This document shows positions 44,647 to 54,370 of a stretch of DNA of 64,000 nucleotides, in pieces. Position numbers and translations under genes: made by a program. Each line of letters starts with the position of its first letter. Position 1 is the first letter of the stretch. This DNA comes from Crassaminicella profunda (lineage in GTDB: Bacteria; Bacillota; Clostridia; Peptostreptococcales; Thermotaleaceae): assembly GCF_019884785.1 (NCBI RefSeq), contig NZ_CP082326.1, positions 2,721,355 through 2,785,354 on the forward strand, written 5' to 3'. Under the pieces are notes generated by a model. It made no database searches and was not told the DNA's origin. It saw only the letters and a program-made list of their open reading frames with translations.

Positions 44647-46842
44647 CTACTTAAAATACGGCGTTTCATTAATAAAGAATTTCACAATATTTTCTTTGCG
44701 CTTAAATGTTCCAGTAAATTCTACTGTATATATAATATTGTCTTTTTTCCACATATAATACTGCTTATCTTTTCCTTCAAAGGTAAACATTTTAGTATCC
44801 TCTATATTCATGATTTTAGCTTGTATTTCTGTTTCCCGATCATATCCATTTTTTTCTAAAAACCCATAGCGATGGATACTTTTTGTTTGAATAAATGTTA
44901 TTTCTGAAGAATTGTCCTTTTCCTTTTGAAATAGTGTTTCTAATTGAGTCCATGGTTCTGTTTCTAAATACATAGGACAACCAATACTTGAAGAAACTGC
45001 CGTAAATCCTTCAGGCAACTTTAATGGAAACTTTGGTACAAAGCCAATAATTTTTTCTGCTTTTCTTAAATCTTTATCCCCATAGATATACAAATAATTT
45101 TCCCAGGCTTTCGATACATAGTCCATATTTTTTAATTCTTTCGTATACCTAAGAGAGGATAAAATGGTTTCCATATCTTTTATAGGAATTTCACTCATAG
45201 AAGTATCTCCATAATAAGAATTATTTTCAAAATAATAATCTAAGCTATACCATATTCCATCCTCTTGCCAAATAAAATATTTTTCAATATGTTCAATCGT
45301 AGGGATATGCTTTGTATTTTTTGTATTATTTTTTTCTAATTCCTTTATCCCTTTTTCTGTCCACTCATAATTAAATTTAGTTGTTACACGTATCCCTTGA
45401 GTATTAGCAATGGTCATGGGCTCTATAGTAGATTTTTTAGTAATTTTTTCATCATGGCTTCCTTTATATATTTCATAAGACTTTTTCTTTTCATCCTCCA
45501 TCAATTCTTTTTTAGAAATTGTTAGGGTAAAGGCTGAAGTATCAACAACATTTTTCACAGCAAACTTTATTCGAAGTACATCATCATGCAAAATGATTGA
45601 ATCAAAGATATAATTATTTAGGTCCGTATCTGGAACTTTAAAATCAAAATTAACAAAATCAAGAGCTCGTTCTAATGTATTAAAATGAACTGGCGTATCT
45701 AAGCTAAATCCCTTATTTTGAAAACTTGTTTTATTATTAGTATTTATTTGAGCATTAGTAAGTGTAAGAGGGGTAAGCAATAAAAATATAAGCACCACCA
45801 GGATAGATATTTTATAAGAACTTTTTTTAAAGGTTTTTATCATCATAATTCTCCTCTCAATTTGATTTTTATTTTCATAAAAATATGCAGGAATCATTTT
45901 TTTTGAAATATGGTTTGAAAAAATACTAGATAGTTTTAAAATAGTCAAACCATACTCTGTTCCTTCCTTTTCTTCAAGAATTTCAAGAACACCATAATCA
46001 CAAGATAATTCCCTATCAAATCTCATTTTTTTTACTGCAAACCATACAACAGGATTAAACCAATGAAGGCTTAGGGCTATTGTTTCAAATAAATTGTAAA
46101 ATAAATCTTTTCTTTTATAATGAATCAATTCATGTAAAAGTATATAATATAGCTCTCTTTCTCCAACCATTCTTAGAAGTTCTCTAGGAAGATAGATTTT
46201 AGGATGAATCAGTCCAGCTATAAAAGGACTTTTGATGCGTTCTTCATAATATAATTCAATATTTTTATTCATTTTCAATTTTTCTTTTAACAGATTCAAA
46301 ATTTGAATCACTTGAGAATCATTGACCTTTTTAAATTTTTTTGCTTTTTTATTAAAGTTAATAGCAGTAAACATAATTAATAAAAATATAGTTAAAAATC
46401 CAAAGCACCAAATATATGAAGCTACTTGAAAGCTTATTTTTGAAAAAGAATTTTCAAAAGAAATCTTCTTCTTATTTTCTAAAATCTCTTCTTTCGGTAA
46501 ATTGCTTTTATTTATGGTTTGTCTTTTTATAGGGGCTATATCAGAACTTTTTTCATTTTCACTTATCTCTTCTGATTCTAATGTATAAAAGCTATCAATA
46601 GACTGATTATAACCTATCATATGTTGATGATTTTCAGGTAAAAGATTAAACATACTCAATGGACTTTCAGGAGTAAAAGGAATCAACAATCGTATCATGA
46701 CTAAAAGCCATAAAGCATGATAAAATCTTAAATCCATATGATTTTTTATAAGCTTTTTTAGTAAAATAACACAAAAGATCATCATGGTAGATGTCAATGA
46801 TGCATATAAAATCCATACAAATATAATTTCTAGTAAGTTCAT
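44647..46842 (-). CDS. BlaR1/MecR1-like M56 peptidase with non-beta-lactam sensor part
   Basis: The 731-residue protein has an N-terminal M56 membrane metallopeptidase domain (four or five helices; zinc motif LLHELIHYKRKD near residue 230; LSCDYGVLE) up to about residue 355, where a further helix crosses the membrane. The outer part of about 370 residues lacks a penicillin-binding SXXK/YXN set. It instead looks like a DUF4367-type module (FVPKFPLKLPEGFTAVSSS). It probably senses a non-beta-lactam signal and triggers cleavage of the BlaI-type repressor encoded 30 nt upstream. Confidence 0.85.
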   Translation of the reverse strand: MNLLEIIFVWILYASLTSTMMIFCVILLKKLIKNHMDLRFYHALWLLVMIRLLIPFTPESPLSMFNLLPENHQHMIGYNQSIDSFYTLESEEISENEKSSDIAPIKRQTINKSNLPKEEILENKKKISFENSFSKISFQVASYIWCFGFLTIFLLIMFTAINFNKKAKKFKKVNDSQVIQILNLLKEKLKMNKNIELYYEERIKSPFIAGLIHPKIYLPRELLRMVGERELYYILLHELIHYKRKDLFYNLFETIALSLHWFNPVVWFAVKKMRFDRELSCDYGVLEILEEKEGTEYGLTILKLSSIFSNHISKKMIPAYFYENKNQIERRIMMIKTFKKSSYKISILVVLIFLLLTPLTLTNAQINTNNKTSFQNKGFSLDTPVHFNTLERALDFVNFDFKVPDTDLNNYIFDSIILHDDVLRIKFAVKNVVDTSAFTLTISKKELMEDEKKKSYEIYKGSHDEKITKKSTIEPMTIANTQGIRVTTKFNYEWTEKGIKELEKNNTKNTKHIPTIEHIEKYFIWQEDGIWYSLDYYFENNSYYGDTSMSEIPIKDMETILSSLRYTKELKNMDYVSKAWENYLYIYGDKDLRKAEKIIGFVPKFPLKLPEGFTAVSSSIGCPMYLETEPWTQLETLFQKEKDNSSEITFIQTKSIHRYGFLEKNGYDRETEIQAKIMNIEDTKMFTFEGKDKQYYMWKKDNIIYTVEFTGTFKRKENIVKFFINETPYFK

Positions 46843-46872
46843 ACATAACGCTCCTTATAAGCATGATAAGGT

Positions 46873-47262
46873 CTATTCTTTATTTTTAGTTTCTTTTTTT
46901 TCCTCTAAAATTTTTTGAAGCTTTTCTATTTCCTTTTGAGATAGATTTTCTTCCTCTAGAAATTTTGAAAATAGTGTTCCTAAAGCACCATCATAGATTC
47001 TTTGAAGAAAAGATTTATTTTCTACCTTTACATAATCATCATAAGAAAATAATGGATAGTAAAGATAGCTTCTTCCAGACTTTTCAAATCCAATAACTTT
47101 TTTATTGAGAAGTCTATTGATAAAAGTTTTGATGGTTTGATGAGACCAGCCCATCTTCTCTGATAATACATCAATAATTTCATTAGATGTTAAGGGGTTG
47201 TTTTTCCATAAAAGCTTCATAATTTCAAATTCAGATTCAGATATTTTAGGAATATTTTTCAT
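46873..47262 (-). CDS. BlaI/MecI/CopY family repressor
   Basis: The 129-residue protein has the winged helix typical of BlaI: ISESEFEIMKLLWKNNPLTS, then SHQTIKTFINRLLNKKVIGF, with a dimerisation helix region (FLQRIYDGALGTLFSKFLEE). BlaI proteins bind TACA-N2-TGTA dyads and are inactivated by cleavage set off by the paired M56 sensor. A perfect such dyad lies at 47305-47338 over its own promoter. ATG 47262 follows GGAGGTG; an ATG five codons earlier contains that site. Confidence 0.9.
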   Translation of the reverse strand: MKNIPKISESEFEIMKLLWKNNPLTSNEIIDVLSEKMGWSHQTIKTFINRLLNKKVIGFEKSGRSYLYYPLFSYDDYVKVENKSFLQRIYDGALGTLFSKFLEEENLSQKEIEKLQKILEEKKETKNKE

Positions 47263-47304
47263 TCCACACACCTCCATAGAATATTTGGTTTACAAACATA
47301 ATCC

Positions 47305-47338
47305 ACAAACAAAGTTTACACTTGTAAACTTTGTTTGT
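47305..47338. promoter_or_regulatory. BlaI-type operator over the blaI promoter
   Basis: ACAAACAAAGTTTACA-CT-TGTAAACTTTGTTTGT is a perfect inverted repeat of 16-bp arms around the BlaI core TACA-CT-TGTA. TTGACA (47341-47336), 17 nt and TAAACT (47318-47313) on the reverse strand place the promoter within it. A half site TTTACAAAC lies at 47289-47297. Confidence 0.88.
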
Positions 47339-47420
47339 CAACTATTCTTTTTCAATTAAAACTATTCCATATGATCCGTATGGGAATAGTTTTGCAAAAT
47401 TTTAAAATAACTATTAGCTC

Positions 47421-47449
47421 TTGTAAATACTTTGTAATCGTAGTATCAT
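47421..47449 (+). promoter_or_regulatory. Promoter of the thi operon
   Basis: TTGTAA (47421-47426), 17 nt and TATCAT (47444-47449) precede the TPP riboswitch. Confidence 0.6.
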
Positions 47450-47470
47450 AAAGTCGAACAGAATATTTTT

Positions 47471-47562
47471 AACGCTAGGGGAGCTGGTTCAATCAGCTGA
47501 GAGTAAGAATGTTGATTCTTTGACCCTTAACCTGATCTGGATCATGCCAGCGTAGGGAAGCA
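47471..47562 (+). promoter_or_regulatory. TPP riboswitch (THI element)
   Basis: AGGGGAGCTG, CAGCTGAGAGTAAGAATG, GACCCTTAACCTGATCTGG and ATGCCAGCGTAGGGAAGC occur in the canonical order. Thiamine diphosphate binding should favour the downstream terminator and shut off the thi genes. Confidence 0.97.
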
Positions 47563-47579
47563 ATACATAAAATACTATT

Positions 47580-47610
47580 GCACGAATCCTTACTGGGTTC
47601 GTGCTTTTTT
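47580..47610 (+). terminator. TPP riboswitch terminator
   Basis: GCACGAATCC-TTACT-GGGTTCGTGC followed by six T residues, 55 nt before thiD. Confidence 0.9.
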
Positions 47611-47664
47611 ATTACTTCCAATCAAAGCTTTAAAAAATCATTAGAATAGAAAGGATGAATTTTT

Positions 47665-48471
47665 ATGAAACATTGTTTAACGATTGCAGGATCTGATAGT
47701 AGCGGTGGTGCAGGGATTCAAGCAGATTTAAAAACATTTTCAGCCCACGCTACATTTGGTATGAGTGTCATTACAGCAATTACTGCTCAAAATACACAAG
47801 GAGTCTTTGATGTACAAGATATTACCCCAACTGTTATTGCCAATCAAATCAAAGCAATTTTTGATGATATTCATGTTCACGGTATCAAAATTGGTATGGT
47901 ATCTCAGACAGAAACTATTGAAATCATTGCAGATACTCTAAAAAAATATGATCTACCTCCATTGGTATTAGATCCTGTTATGATTTCAAAAAGCGGATAT
48001 GATTTATTAAAACCTGAGGCCAAAAAAGCTTTAATTGAAAAATTATTGCCTATGGCTACATTAATCACACCAAATCTTCCAGAAGCAGAGGAAATATTAG
48101 GATATCGCATAGAAAATTTGGATACAATGAAACAAGCCTCAAAAGATTTACATGATTTAGGCCCTAACTTTGTATTAGTAAAAGGTGGACATCTTTCAGA
48201 TACAGCCACAGATGTTTTATATGATGGAAAAGAGTTTTACTTATTAGATCAAGAAAGAATAAAAACGACTCACACTCATGGTACAGGATGTACTCTATCT
48301 TCTGCTATTACTGCCAATTTAGCAAAGGGCATGCCTATTTATGAAGCAGTAAAAAAAGCAAAGCAATACATTACAACAGCTATTATGCATGGATTCTCTA
48401 TTGGTCATGGGGTAGGTCCAACCCATCATTTTTATGAACTTTATGAAAAGGCAGGTATTTTAAATGACTAA
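47665..48471 (+). CDS. thiD: Hydroxymethylpyrimidine/phosphomethylpyrimidine kinase
   Basis: The 268-residue ribokinase-fold enzyme phosphorylates HMP and HMP-P to HMP-PP for thiamine synthesis. Motifs: TIAGSDSSGGAGIQADLKTF at the N-terminus, GMSVITAITAQNT, and the anion-hole/catalytic THTHGTGCTLSSAI near the C-terminus. It is the first gene after the TPP riboswitch, with AAAGGATG upstream, and overlaps cytX by 8 nt. Confidence 0.96.
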   Translation: MKHCLTIAGSDSSGGAGIQADLKTFSAHATFGMSVITAITAQNTQGVFDVQDITPTVIANQIKAIFDDIHVHGIKIGMVSQTETIEIIADTLKKYDLPPLVLDPVMISKSGYDLLKPEAKKALIEKLLPMATLITPNLPEAEEILGYRIENLDTMKQASKDLHDLGPNFVLVKGGHLSDTATDVLYDGKEFYLLDQERIKTTHTHGTGCTLSSAITANLAKGMPIYEAVKKAKQYITTAIMHGFSIGHGVGPTHHFYELYEKAGILND

Positions 48472-49696
48472 TGAAAAACTCGGTTTAAGTAGCTTTCACC
48501 TTTTAGCATTATGGTTTGGTGCGTCCATCTCCATTGCTGAAATTTTAACAGGGGGACTTTTAGCACCTATGGGATTTTCTAAAGCTTTCACAGCTATTCT
48601 TATAGGACATCTTATTGGAACAGGTATCCTTGTTCTAGGTGGATTCATAGGTGCAGAAAGTAAATTACCTTCTATTATGTCCACAAGAATCTCTTTTGGG
48701 TCCTATGGTTCCTACTTATTTTCTATTTTAAATGTATTACAGTTAATTGGATGGACGGCTGTTATGATTATTTCTGGAGGCCGCTCTGTTAATGAAATCA
48801 CTAAAATTTTATGGTCTTTTGATCACTTGACTCTTTGGTCTTTTGTCATCGGCATTTTTATTTGCTTATGGATTTTCCTTGGTAAAAATGGATTCCAGAA
48901 GCTAAATTTGATTGCAGTAGCTCTATTATTTGGATTAACTATCGTTTTAAGTACTGTTGTTTTCAAAGACAGTTCTGTTTTTACTAGTAAAAGTGTAGAA
49001 CCTTTGTCTATGGGAACAGCTATTGAATTAAATGTGATTATGCCCCTTTCATGGCTTCCACTGATTTCTGACTATACACGTTTTTCAAAAAACAAAAAAT
49101 CAGGACTTTTCGGTAGCTTTATAGGATATTTTGTAGGAAGTACATGGATGTATACCATTGGCCTTGGCGCAGCTATTATGGCAGGAAATGCTGATCCAGG
49201 AAGTATGATGCTTGCTGCAAATCTAGGATTATTTGGCTTAGGCATTATTGTTTTATCCACTGTTACCACTACATTCTTAGATGCTTATTCTGCAGGGGTT
49301 ACCTTTTTAAATGTTTTCCCTAAATTAGAAGAAAGAAAAGTTGCATTAGCTATGGGGTTAATCGGTATGGTTTTAGCCATTCTTATTCCTATTGAACAAT
49401 ATGAAAACTTTTTATACGCAATCGGATCTGTTTTTGCGCCCCTATTTGCTGTACTCATGACAGATTATTTTGTTTTTAAAAAGAAAAATATCGAGAAAAA
49501 CTTACTAGTTCATTGGGGTTCTTTTGTAATTTGGGCCATAGGTGTTTATCTTTATTATCAATTTATCAATATGGACTTTTTCTTAGGGGCAACTGTGCCT
49601 GTTATGATGAGTACAAGTATCTTATTTATAGTTACAAAAAAGGTGACAAATTCATGGGTATATTTAAAAAAACATCCCACTGCTTTATCAGAGTAA
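48464..49696 (+). CDS. cytX: Hydroxymethylpyrimidine permease CytX (NCS1 family)
   Basis: The 410-residue protein has about twelve hydrophobic segments in the cytosine/purine permease pattern (LALWFGASISIAEILTGGLL; GGFIGAESKLPSIMSTRISFG; MPLSWLPLISDYTRFSKNKK). CytX transporters are found under TPP riboswitches and are thought to import HMP. Its position between thiD and thiE supports this. The start overlaps the thiD stop. Confidence 0.9.
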   Translation: MTNEKLGLSSFHLLALWFGASISIAEILTGGLLAPMGFSKAFTAILIGHLIGTGILVLGGFIGAESKLPSIMSTRISFGSYGSYLFSILNVLQLIGWTAVMIISGGRSVNEITKILWSFDHLTLWSFVIGIFICLWIFLGKNGFQKLNLIAVALLFGLTIVLSTVVFKDSSVFTSKSVEPLSMGTAIELNVIMPLSWLPLISDYTRFSKNKKSGLFGSFIGYFVGSTWMYTIGLGAAIMAGNADPGSMMLAANLGLFGLGIIVLSTVTTTFLDAYSAGVTFLNVFPKLEERKVALAMGLIGMVLAILIPIEQYENFLYAIGSVFAPLFAVLMTDYFVFKKKNIEKNLLVHWGSFVIWAIGVYLYYQFINMDFFLGATVPVMMSTSILFIVTKKVTNSWVYLKKHPTALSE

Positions 49697-49770
49697 AAGC
49701 AAAAAGGCCACTGATTCATCACATTACAAGCTATGCAACAACTAATAATTGTGCAAACAAATGCTATTAG
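49654..49770 (+). pseudogene. thiM: Remnant of hydroxyethylthiazole kinase (N-terminus only)
   Basis: A 38-codon frame in a different register from cytX ends VKAKRPLIHHITSYATTNN, CANKCY and a stop. The PLIHHIT-Y-T-N-CAN core is the conserved N-terminal motif of ThiM, which salvages hydroxyethylthiazole. The other 230 or so residues are absent and thiE follows at once. An internal deletion of a former thiD-cytX-thiM-thiE order explains this. The remaining piece cannot be a kinase. Confidence 0.85.
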
Positions 49771-49814
49771 TCAAATACACCCTAACACCTTGATACAGGA
49801 GGCGAAAATACAGT

Positions 49815-50444
49815 ATGTTAAAAACAATGGATAAAACCATTTATTTAGTAACAGATGATGCTCAAATGGATTTTGATACCCTTTATAAAAAAACAGAATT
49901 AGCTCTACAAGGAGGAGTGACCCTCCTTCAATTAAGAGAAAAAAAATCTTCCTCTAGAACCTTTTATCAACATGCTCTAAAAATGAAAGATTTATGTAAA
50001 AAATATGATGTTCCACTCATTATTAACGATCGATTAGATATTGCTCAAGCAATAGATGCAGATGGTGTTCATTTAGGGCAAAGTGACCTTCCCTTAACAA
50101 TTGCACGAACAATATTAGGTCCTGAAAAAATCATAGGCATTTCAGCAAGAACTATAGAGGATGCTATCCTTGCTGAAAATAATGGTGCTGACTATCTAGG
50201 AGTAGGCGCTGTATTTCCTACAAGCACTAAAAATGATGCAACGGTCATTTCCGAAAAAGTTTTTCATGACATTCAAGCTAATGTATCTATTCCTATTGTG
50301 GCTATCGGCGGAATTACACTAGATAATGCATCTACTATTATCAGAAGAAAAGTAAATGGCATTGCCGTAGTCTCTGCAATACTTGGTCAAGAGGATCCTA
50401 AAAAAGCAGCTACCCATTTAAAAACTTTATTCATTACAATGTAA
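49815..50444 (+). CDS. thiE: Thiamine-phosphate synthase
   Basis: The 209-residue TIM-barrel enzyme couples HMP-PP with thiazole phosphate to make thiamine phosphate. Motifs: TLLQLREKKSSSRTF, PLIINDRLDIAQAIDADGVH with LGQSDLP, GVGAVFPTSTKNDA and VAIGGITLDNA. GGAGG lies about 11 nt before the ATG. With thiM lost, thiazole phosphate must come from another locus or uptake. Confidence 0.95.
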   Translation: MLKTMDKTIYLVTDDAQMDFDTLYKKTELALQGGVTLLQLREKKSSSRTFYQHALKMKDLCKKYDVPLIINDRLDIAQAIDADGVHLGQSDLPLTIARTILGPEKIIGISARTIEDAILAENNGADYLGVGAVFPTSTKNDATVISEKVFHDIQANVSIPIVAIGGITLDNASTIIRRKVNGIAVVSAILGQEDPKKAATHLKTLFITM

Positions 50445-50451
50445 AATGATC

Positions 50452-50487
50452 AAAGCTGCACCCTCATCAAAGGATGCAGCTTTTTTT
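50452..50487 (+). terminator. Terminator after thiE
   Basis: AAGCTGCA-CCCTCATCAAAGGA-TGCAGCTT followed by seven T residues. Confidence 0.9.
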
Positions 50488-50537
50488 ATCTTCATCATCC
50501 TAATTCTTTTTATATAAAAAATACCATACAAGGGTCT

Positions 50538-52613
50538 TTAAATTTCAAAATTATTGATGCTCTCATTCAATATTTTTGAAATTGATCTTAACTTTTCTGC
50601 CGTCCTAGAAATCTCTTCTATTACAGCTGTTTGTTGCTGAATAGATGCTGAAATTTCTTCTGTAGAAGCTGATGATTGTTCTGTTATAGCTGATATTTCT
50701 TGAATAGCACTAATTACTTTTTCTTTATCTTCATCTACCTTCATAATACTTTTTGTAAGTATTTCTATTTGTTCAATCATTTTGTTTACAGATCTACTGA
50801 TAATCTCAAATTTCTCGCTGGTAATGTTGGATACCTTTTCAGTTTTTCCTATAATCTCTTTTGCCGTGTCTATTTTTAATTTTGTATGAACTACTTCTTC
50901 CCTCACATCATTCGTTGTATCTTTAATGACTTTTACATTGTTTGTTACTTGTTCAGCTAGTTTTCTTATTTCTTCTGCAACAACAGCAAATCCCCTTCCA
51001 GATTCTCCTGCTCTAGCTGATTCTATCATTGCATTTAATGCCAATAGATTTGTCTGGTCTGCTATAGCTTGAATGGTTTCACTAATCATACTAATAGATT
51101 GAGATTTATGATCTAATTGATCTACTTGATCCGTGATATCTGATGCAATATGAATATTATCATTAATAGATTGCTGCAAATCTGAAATCGCATCAGCACC
51201 TTCCTGATTTGCTATAGTAATTACACTTGTATGTTCTCTAATATATTCTGATTTTTCTACTACAACAGCAATTTTTTCAGCAAATCTATCCAGCTTTTCA
51301 ACGCCATCTTGGGCATTTTTTGCTTGTTCCATTGATCCTTTTGCCAATTCATCTGTTGCTTGAGATATGCCTTCAAAAGTCATGGAAGTGTCTTCCGTAG
51401 CATTGGCTAAGGTATTGGCATATTCATTTACTTTTTTTGATGATTCTTTAAAGTTTATAACCATATCTCTCAATGTCTTTCTCATATTCCCTAATGATTT
51501 TATCATTTTTCCTGCTTCATCTTTTTTTTCCGTCTCTATGATCGTATCCACTAAATTCAAGTTAGCCATTTTGTCTAAAGAGTCTCTTGCCATTATAATA
51601 GGTTTAGATATTCTATTACTTAAAATCCATGCAATAAGGATGGATACTACCAAAGAGCACATCATTATCATAAGAATCAATAAACTTAATCTATGCAATA
51701 CAGAAAACACTTCTTCCTTAGGTGTATTCACAACAAGTGTATATCCATTATTTAGCTTATGATAGCTTATGAGCTTTTCAATACCACCAAATTCAGTCTT
51801 CATATTTCCTTTATATTCTTTCTCTATAGCATCTATTATATCTGCATATTTCCCATTAGATAGGGTTTTCATATTGATATCCTTGTCAATGGTTGGATGG
51901 ATCATATAATTATAATTAGGATCAAGCATGAAAAAATAACCTGTATCATTTACTTTTATATTCTTTATTCTTTTTTCTAAATCTTCAAAGCTAAAATCCA
52001 TCCCTACAACACCTAAAAATGTATCCTCTACGTATATGGGCTTCACATAAGAAATTAAATACATATGAATATTTTCATTCATATATGGTTTGAGCCATAT
52101 ACCACTCTTTGATTCCATAGGTTCATAATACCAGCCTACATGCTCATGATCATCTGATGCATATTTTGTTACATCTATTATCATTTGTCGTCTATATTGC
52201 CCATCTCCTTCTTCCATATACCAAACCCCTTGTCCACCATCACCCAATTCATGGTTTATCACAAAATATGCACTTAATGTCTCTTTTGTGTTTTCTGCCA
52301 TATATGCTATAGTTGGATCTATTTGTTCTTTATATTTTTCTATATATTCTGGTGTATTTTTTAACTTTTCTACATCAAAGTTCATTTCCAGCTGATCTGC
52401 CATCTCTTCTACTTTATTTTCCATTTTCTCAAAAATACTTTCTACTTCATGGGCTTTATTTTCTACCATTAACATTAATTCGTTATTTGCATATTCTTCA
52501 ATGATTTTCGAACCTTTATAAATACTTATGGTACCAATCAAAACAGCTGTAATTAAGGAACATAACATAATAGACAAAACAATTTTCCCTTTTATGCTTT
52601 TTAACTTAATCAT
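50538..52613 (-). CDS. Methyl-accepting chemotaxis protein with dCache sensor
   Basis: The 691-residue receptor has an N-terminal membrane helix ([20 protein letters not shown]), an outer dCache-type domain (about 35-300, with [17 protein letters not shown] and [16 protein letters not shown]), a second helix ([20 protein letters not shown]), a HAMP domain and a long signalling coiled coil. Its hairpin tip is [20 protein letters not shown]. It signals to CheA; the ligand is unknown, small carboxylates or amino acids being usual for dCache. It is a single-gene unit with TAGGAGG before the ATG. Confidence 0.93.
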   Translation of the reverse strand: MIKLKSIKGKIVLSIMLCSLITAVLIGTISIYKGSKIIEEYANNELMLMVENKAHEVESIFEKMENKVEEMADQLEMNFDVEKLKNTPEYIEKYKEQIDPTIAYMAENTKETLSAYFVINHELGDGGQGVWYMEEGDGQYRRQMIIDVTKYASDDHEHVGWYYEPMESKSGIWLKPYMNENIHMYLISYVKPIYVEDTFLGVVGMDFSFEDLEKRIKNIKVNDTGYFFMLDPNYNYMIHPTIDKDINMKTLSNGKYADIIDAIEKEYKGNMKTEFGGIEKLISYHKLNNGYTLVVNTPKEEVFSVLHRLSLLILMIMMCSLVVSILIAWILSNRISKPIIMARDSLDKMANLNLVDTIIETEKKDEAGKMIKSLGNMRKTLRDMVINFKESSKKVNEYANTLANATEDTSMTFEGISQATDELAKGSMEQAKNAQDGVEKLDRFAEKIAVVVEKSEYIREHTSVITIANQEGADAISDLQQSINDNIHIASDITDQVDQLDHKSQSISMISETIQAIADQTNLLALNAMIESARAGESGRGFAVVAEEIRKLAEQVTNNVKVIKDTTNDVREEVVHTKLKIDTAKEIIGKTEKVSNITSEKFEIISRSVNKMIEQIEILTKSIMKVDEDKEKVISAIQEISAITEQSSASTEEISASIQQQTAVIEEISRTAEKLRSISKILNESINNFEI

Positions 52614-52705
52614 TTATAATCCTCCTAAAGATTGTTTTCTTCTCAGTATATAAATACTTACTTTTATTGCTTATGTGCATAATATAAGGAAAAATTGCAT
52701 CAAAT

Positions 52706-52743
52706 AAAAAAGCCCTCAATATTTTCATATTAAAGGCTTTTTT
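52706..52743 (-). terminator. Terminator after NhaC-family gene
   Basis: AAAAGCC and GGCTTTT with an inner ATATT/AATAT stem, followed by six T residues on the reverse strand, directly after the stop codon. Confidence 0.8.
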
Positions 52744-52746
52744 CAT

Positions 52747-54057
52747 CTATCTTCCAAAATTTAAATTTTTAGCAGTACTTTTTTTCACCTTAGGAATCCC
52801 CAATGCAATTGCTAATAGTGCACATATTCCCATTAAATAAGGATAATATAAATACCTCATAATAGCAAAGGATGAGGTTCCTGCAACACTTGCTGCCACC
52901 AATAGTTGTGCTCCATAGGGTATGACCCCTTGACAAAAGCATGAGAACGTATCTAATATGCTTGCTGCCCTTCTTGGGTCTACCTCGTATTGTTCTCCTA
53001 TATCTTTTGCGATAGGTCCTGCCATAACAATAGCGATAGTATTATTTGCTGTACAAGCATCTACTACACTTACTAAAATACCAATCCCTAACTCTGCCCC
53101 TTTTTTACTATGAATTCTACTAGTAATAAAATCTAGTAAGAAATCTATTCCTCCATTGTATTTTATTACCTCAACCATTCCACCAATTAAAAGAGAGATG
53201 ATTACAATTTCAGACATGCCCATAATCCCTTTTCCAATTGCCTGTACAAATCCCCATACATCAAAGGCATTTGTAAATATTCCTACAACTCCTGCAAATA
53301 AAGTTCCTCCAACTAAAACAACCATTACATTTACACCAAATAATGCTGCAATTAAAACTGCTAAGTAAGTAAATACCTTCATAATATTATAATCATAGCT
53401 CCCACTTAATACAGAAGTATCTCCCACATTCATAGAAATAAATATAATTGCTGTAATAATAGCTGCTGGTACTACAATAATAAAATTCATCTTAAATTTA
53501 TCTCTCATTTCACAACCTTGTGTTCTTGATGCTGCGATAGTTGTATCAGAAATCATAGATAGATTATCTCCAAACATAGCACCACTCACTACTGCTCCTA
53601 ATGCAAGGCCTATGGGAATCCCTGTTTTTTCAGCAATCCCCACTGCCATAGGAGCTAAAGCTACGATGGTTCCTACTGACGTACCAATAGATAATGAAAT
53701 GAAACACCCTATAACAAAAACTCCAGCAATTAATATGTTTCCAGGTAAAATACTAAGTCCTAAATTCACTGTAGAATCTACAGCTCCCATTTCCCTTGCT
53801 ACTTGTGCAAATCCTCCTGCCAAAATAAAGATGACACACATAAGGATAATATTATTGTTTCCTGCACCCTTACAAAACACCTCCACCTTGTCATGAATAC
53901 TTTCCTTTCTATTCATAGCAATAGCAACAATACTTGCAGCTAAGAATGCCACAGTTACAGGCATTTTATAGAAATCTCCAATAACAATAGATGTTACAAG
54001 ATACAGTACAAGAAAAACTACTAAGGGGAGTAGCGCCCATGGATTTCCTTTTTTCAT
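52747..54057 (-). CDS. NhaC-family transporter under SAM-I riboswitch, probable methionine transporter (MetT-like)
   Basis: The 436-residue protein has about eleven membrane segments in the Na+/H+ antiporter NhaC pattern (GTSVGTIVALAPMAVGIAE; AVVSGAMFGDNLSMISDTTI; VDACTANNTIAIVMAGPIAK). S-box-controlled NhaC-family proteins have been proposed as methionine transporters (MetT), and the SAM-I riboswitch here fits methionine import rather than sodium export. ATG 54057 follows TAGGAGGGA; the open frame upstream runs into the riboswitch terminator and is not coding. Confidence 0.85.
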   Translation of the reverse strand: MKKGNPWALLPLVVFLVLYLVTSIVIGDFYKMPVTVAFLAASIVAIAMNRKESIHDKVEVFCKGAGNNNIILMCVIFILAGGFAQVAREMGAVDSTVNLGLSILPGNILIAGVFVIGCFISLSIGTSVGTIVALAPMAVGIAEKTGIPIGLALGAVVSGAMFGDNLSMISDTTIAASRTQGCEMRDKFKMNFIIVVPAAIITAIIFISMNVGDTSVLSGSYDYNIMKVFTYLAVLIAALFGVNVMVVLVGGTLFAGVVGIFTNAFDVWGFVQAIGKGIMGMSEIVIISLLIGGMVEVIKYNGGIDFLLDFITSRIHSKKGAELGIGILVSVVDACTANNTIAIVMAGPIAKDIGEQYEVDPRRAASILDTFSCFCQGVIPYGAQLLVAASVAGTSSFAIMRYLYYPYLMGICALLAIALGIPKVKKSTAKNLNFGR

Positions 54058-54085
54058 TACATTCCCTCCTATATTTTTTTGCAAT

Positions 54086-54114
54086 AAAAAAACCTCTTGC
54101 AGACAAACAAGAAG
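54086..54114 (-). terminator. SAM-I riboswitch terminator
   Basis: CTTCTTG-TTTGTCTG-CAAGAGG followed by seven T residues on the reverse strand, just before the gene. Confidence 0.82.
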
Positions 54115-54122
54115 TAATATGC

Positions 54123-54232
54123 TATTCTCATCTGCCAGGTTAAACCTGCTGGAATTGGCACCACAAAACAAAATGTTTTAGGTTGCCGGGCTTCATAGGG
54201 CCAGTCCCTCCACCTCTCTGGATAAGATATTC
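54123..54232 (-). promoter_or_regulatory. SAM-I riboswitch (S-box)
   Basis: The reverse strand reads CTTATCCAGAGAGGTGGAGG, GACTGGCCCTATGAAGCCCG, GCAACC, then GGTGCCAATTCCAGC and CAGATGAGAA. This is the canonical S-box aptamer. SAM binding should allow termination and reduce transporter expression. Confidence 0.97.
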
Positions 54233-54260
54233 TATTTTATTTGATTTTTACACTTCATTT

Positions 54261-54289
54261 ATTATATTCCTCTATAGATATAAAGTCAA
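54261..54289 (-). promoter_or_regulatory. Promoter of the SAM-I riboswitch transcript
   Basis: TTGACT (54289-54284), a 17-nt spacer and TATAAT (54266-54261) on the reverse strand. Confidence 0.8.
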
Positions 54290-54370
54290 TATGTATTTTA
54301 ATCCATCTTTAAATGAAAAAAAATCTTACAAAATTTCATTTTTATGAAATATTTTCCTCAAAAAATATTT

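Noticed and set aside
54058-54171. N-terminal extension of the NhaC-family protein into the leader
   Set aside because: The extension covers the SAM-I riboswitch terminator, and a strong ribosome site precedes ATG 54057.
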